A stretch of DNA of 64,000 nt from an uncultured Verrucomicrobia subdivision 3 bacterium. GTDB taxonomy: Bacteria > Verrucomicrobiota > Verrucomicrobiia > Limisphaerales > UBA11358. Below are positions 63,493 through 64,000 of this stretch, in pieces. The position numbers and the translations under genes were made by a program. Below the pieces are notes generated by a model, which was not told the origin of the DNA, did not search any database, and saw nothing but the letters and a program-made list of their open reading frames with translations. The stretch lies in contig CAITTG010000036.1 in the NCBI GenBank assembly GCA_903895255.1, positions 1 through 64,000 of the forward strand, read 5' to 3'. How positions within the stretch are numbered: the stretch's first letter is position 1; every line of letters begins with the position of its first letter.

Positions 63493-64000
63493 AATTCAAT
63501 TCTTTTTTATCCGAATATTGGGATATACCTATTGATTCTTTCGAAAGCATGTGGCATGGGAGCGCGGCAAACAATGGGGTAAACACCCCACGCTCGGAAT
63601 TTGTTCGCCAAATTGGATCGCCAAACATCAGCGAACGCAGGAGCCGCTGCGGACCTCCGCGAGAATGGCCTTTTCAAGCAAACTATAATCGCTCAAATAC
63701 CGGATAAAATTCTTTGACCCGGCCAGTGTCGCCATCGATGGCGTCCAGCCTGCAACCATTGAGGATGCTTGTTTTGCTCGAAATAATTAATCATTTTGGG
63801 TTTGCATTCGGTTGGGCGTGTTATCCGCGCTCAGTGCCGGCATTGTTAACACATGGGGTGCGCCACCCTCTGCCGGCGAGCCCAATCCCAAATTTGCGCC
63901 GTCACCACCCAGCCCGCCATGGGGTAAACCCCGGCCATGAACCTGGCTGGCATCCTTAAATTTTTTCGCGGCAGTCACGGCCCGGTAAGTTACGGGCACC
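63493..64000. other. Region upstream of phosphoketolase, no certain gene
   Basis: The promoter of the phosphoketolase-ATPase run must lie here. The first 60 bases are AT-rich (TTCTTTTTTATCC, GGGATATACC on the forward strand), but I could not fix a -35/-10 pair. A reverse frame 63787-63999 is open to the window edge and is listed separately. A forward frame 63714-63959 looks like its shadow. Confidence 0.4.
63787..63999 (-). CDS. Possible C-terminal end of an unknown protein, cut by the window edge
   Basis: On the reverse strand a frame open at the window edge encodes VTYRAVTAAKKFKDASQVHG and ends DNTPNRMQTQND. The Met at 63999 lies at the very edge, so this may be the tail of a longer gene. 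The composition is plausible for a protein, but no family is recognised and it may be noise. Confidence 0.25.
   Translation of the reverse strand: MPVTYRAVTAAKKFKDASQVHGRGLPHGGLGGDGANLGLGSPAEGGAPHVLTMPALSADNTPNRMQTQND

Overview
The window reads as chromosomal DNA of a Verrucomicrobiota bacterium, probably of the Pedosphaera/Limisphaera type. The support is a gene style rather than a marker gene: large secreted glycoside hydrolases and sulfatases in long same-strand runs without SusC/SusD, a DUF1559-like pseudopilin inside a carbohydrate operon, giant autotransporter-associated beta-strand-repeat proteins, and a propeller-type sensor kinase. There is no rRNA gene, intact tRNA, CRISPR array, integrase or transposase in view. 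The taxonomic call is an inference.

Layout. (1) 1-10500, reverse strand: an incomplete ORF at the edge, a GH50 enzyme, two GH78 alpha-L-rhamnosidases and a GH29 alpha-L-fucosidase. (2) 10675-13632, forward: a GH106 rhamnosidase divergent from that group. (3) 27199 down to 13715, reverse: three S1-type sulfatases (one with substituted catalytic residues), a GH116 enzyme, a sialate O-acetylesterase family protein, a GH36-like alpha-galactosidase, a pseudopilin, and a RbsD/FucU sugar-mutarotase gene broken by two stop codons. (4) 27711-50784, forward: a 3326-residue beta-strand-repeat protein, a 1742-residue protein fusing a GH128-type catalytic domain to lectin, discoidin and beta-strand-repeat modules, GH29 and GH95 alpha-L-fucosidases, then a propeller sensor kinase and a NarL-type response regulator. 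(5) 50802-52335: a scar region with a truncated second copy of the ATP synthase gamma gene, a truncated XRE regulator, and a tRNA-like 3' end that looks like an attachment site. (6) 63492 down to 52336, reverse: phosphoketolase, a small membrane protein, class I fructose-bisphosphate aldolase, and a complete N-type ATPase operon in the order atpDCQRBEFAG.

How it fits together. Regions 1-4 look like one locus for a branched, sulfated and acetylated polysaccharide rich in fucose and rhamnose: sulfatases and the esterase would strip substituents, GH29/GH95 and GH78/GH106 would release fucose and rhamnose, and GH36/GH116/GH50/GH128 would act on other linkages. The sensor kinase and regulator next to the GH95 gene are the only visible control genes. 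A short palindrome related to ATCCCGAGAACTCGTG occurs in five intergenic places in this half of the window. Region 6 couples a fermentative carbon branch (acetyl-phosphate from phosphoketolase) with a laterally mobile type of rotary ATPase. The scar at its left edge suggests it arrived as an island.

Most noteworthy: the intergenic palindrome family, the duplicated atpG 3' end beside an att-like tRNA fragment, the sulfatase-like protein with substituted active-site residues, the b-delta fusion AtpF with a 113-residue Lys/Pro/Glu/Ala tail (shorter tails on alpha, beta and a), and the new-looking N-terminal domain shared by the two giant proteins.
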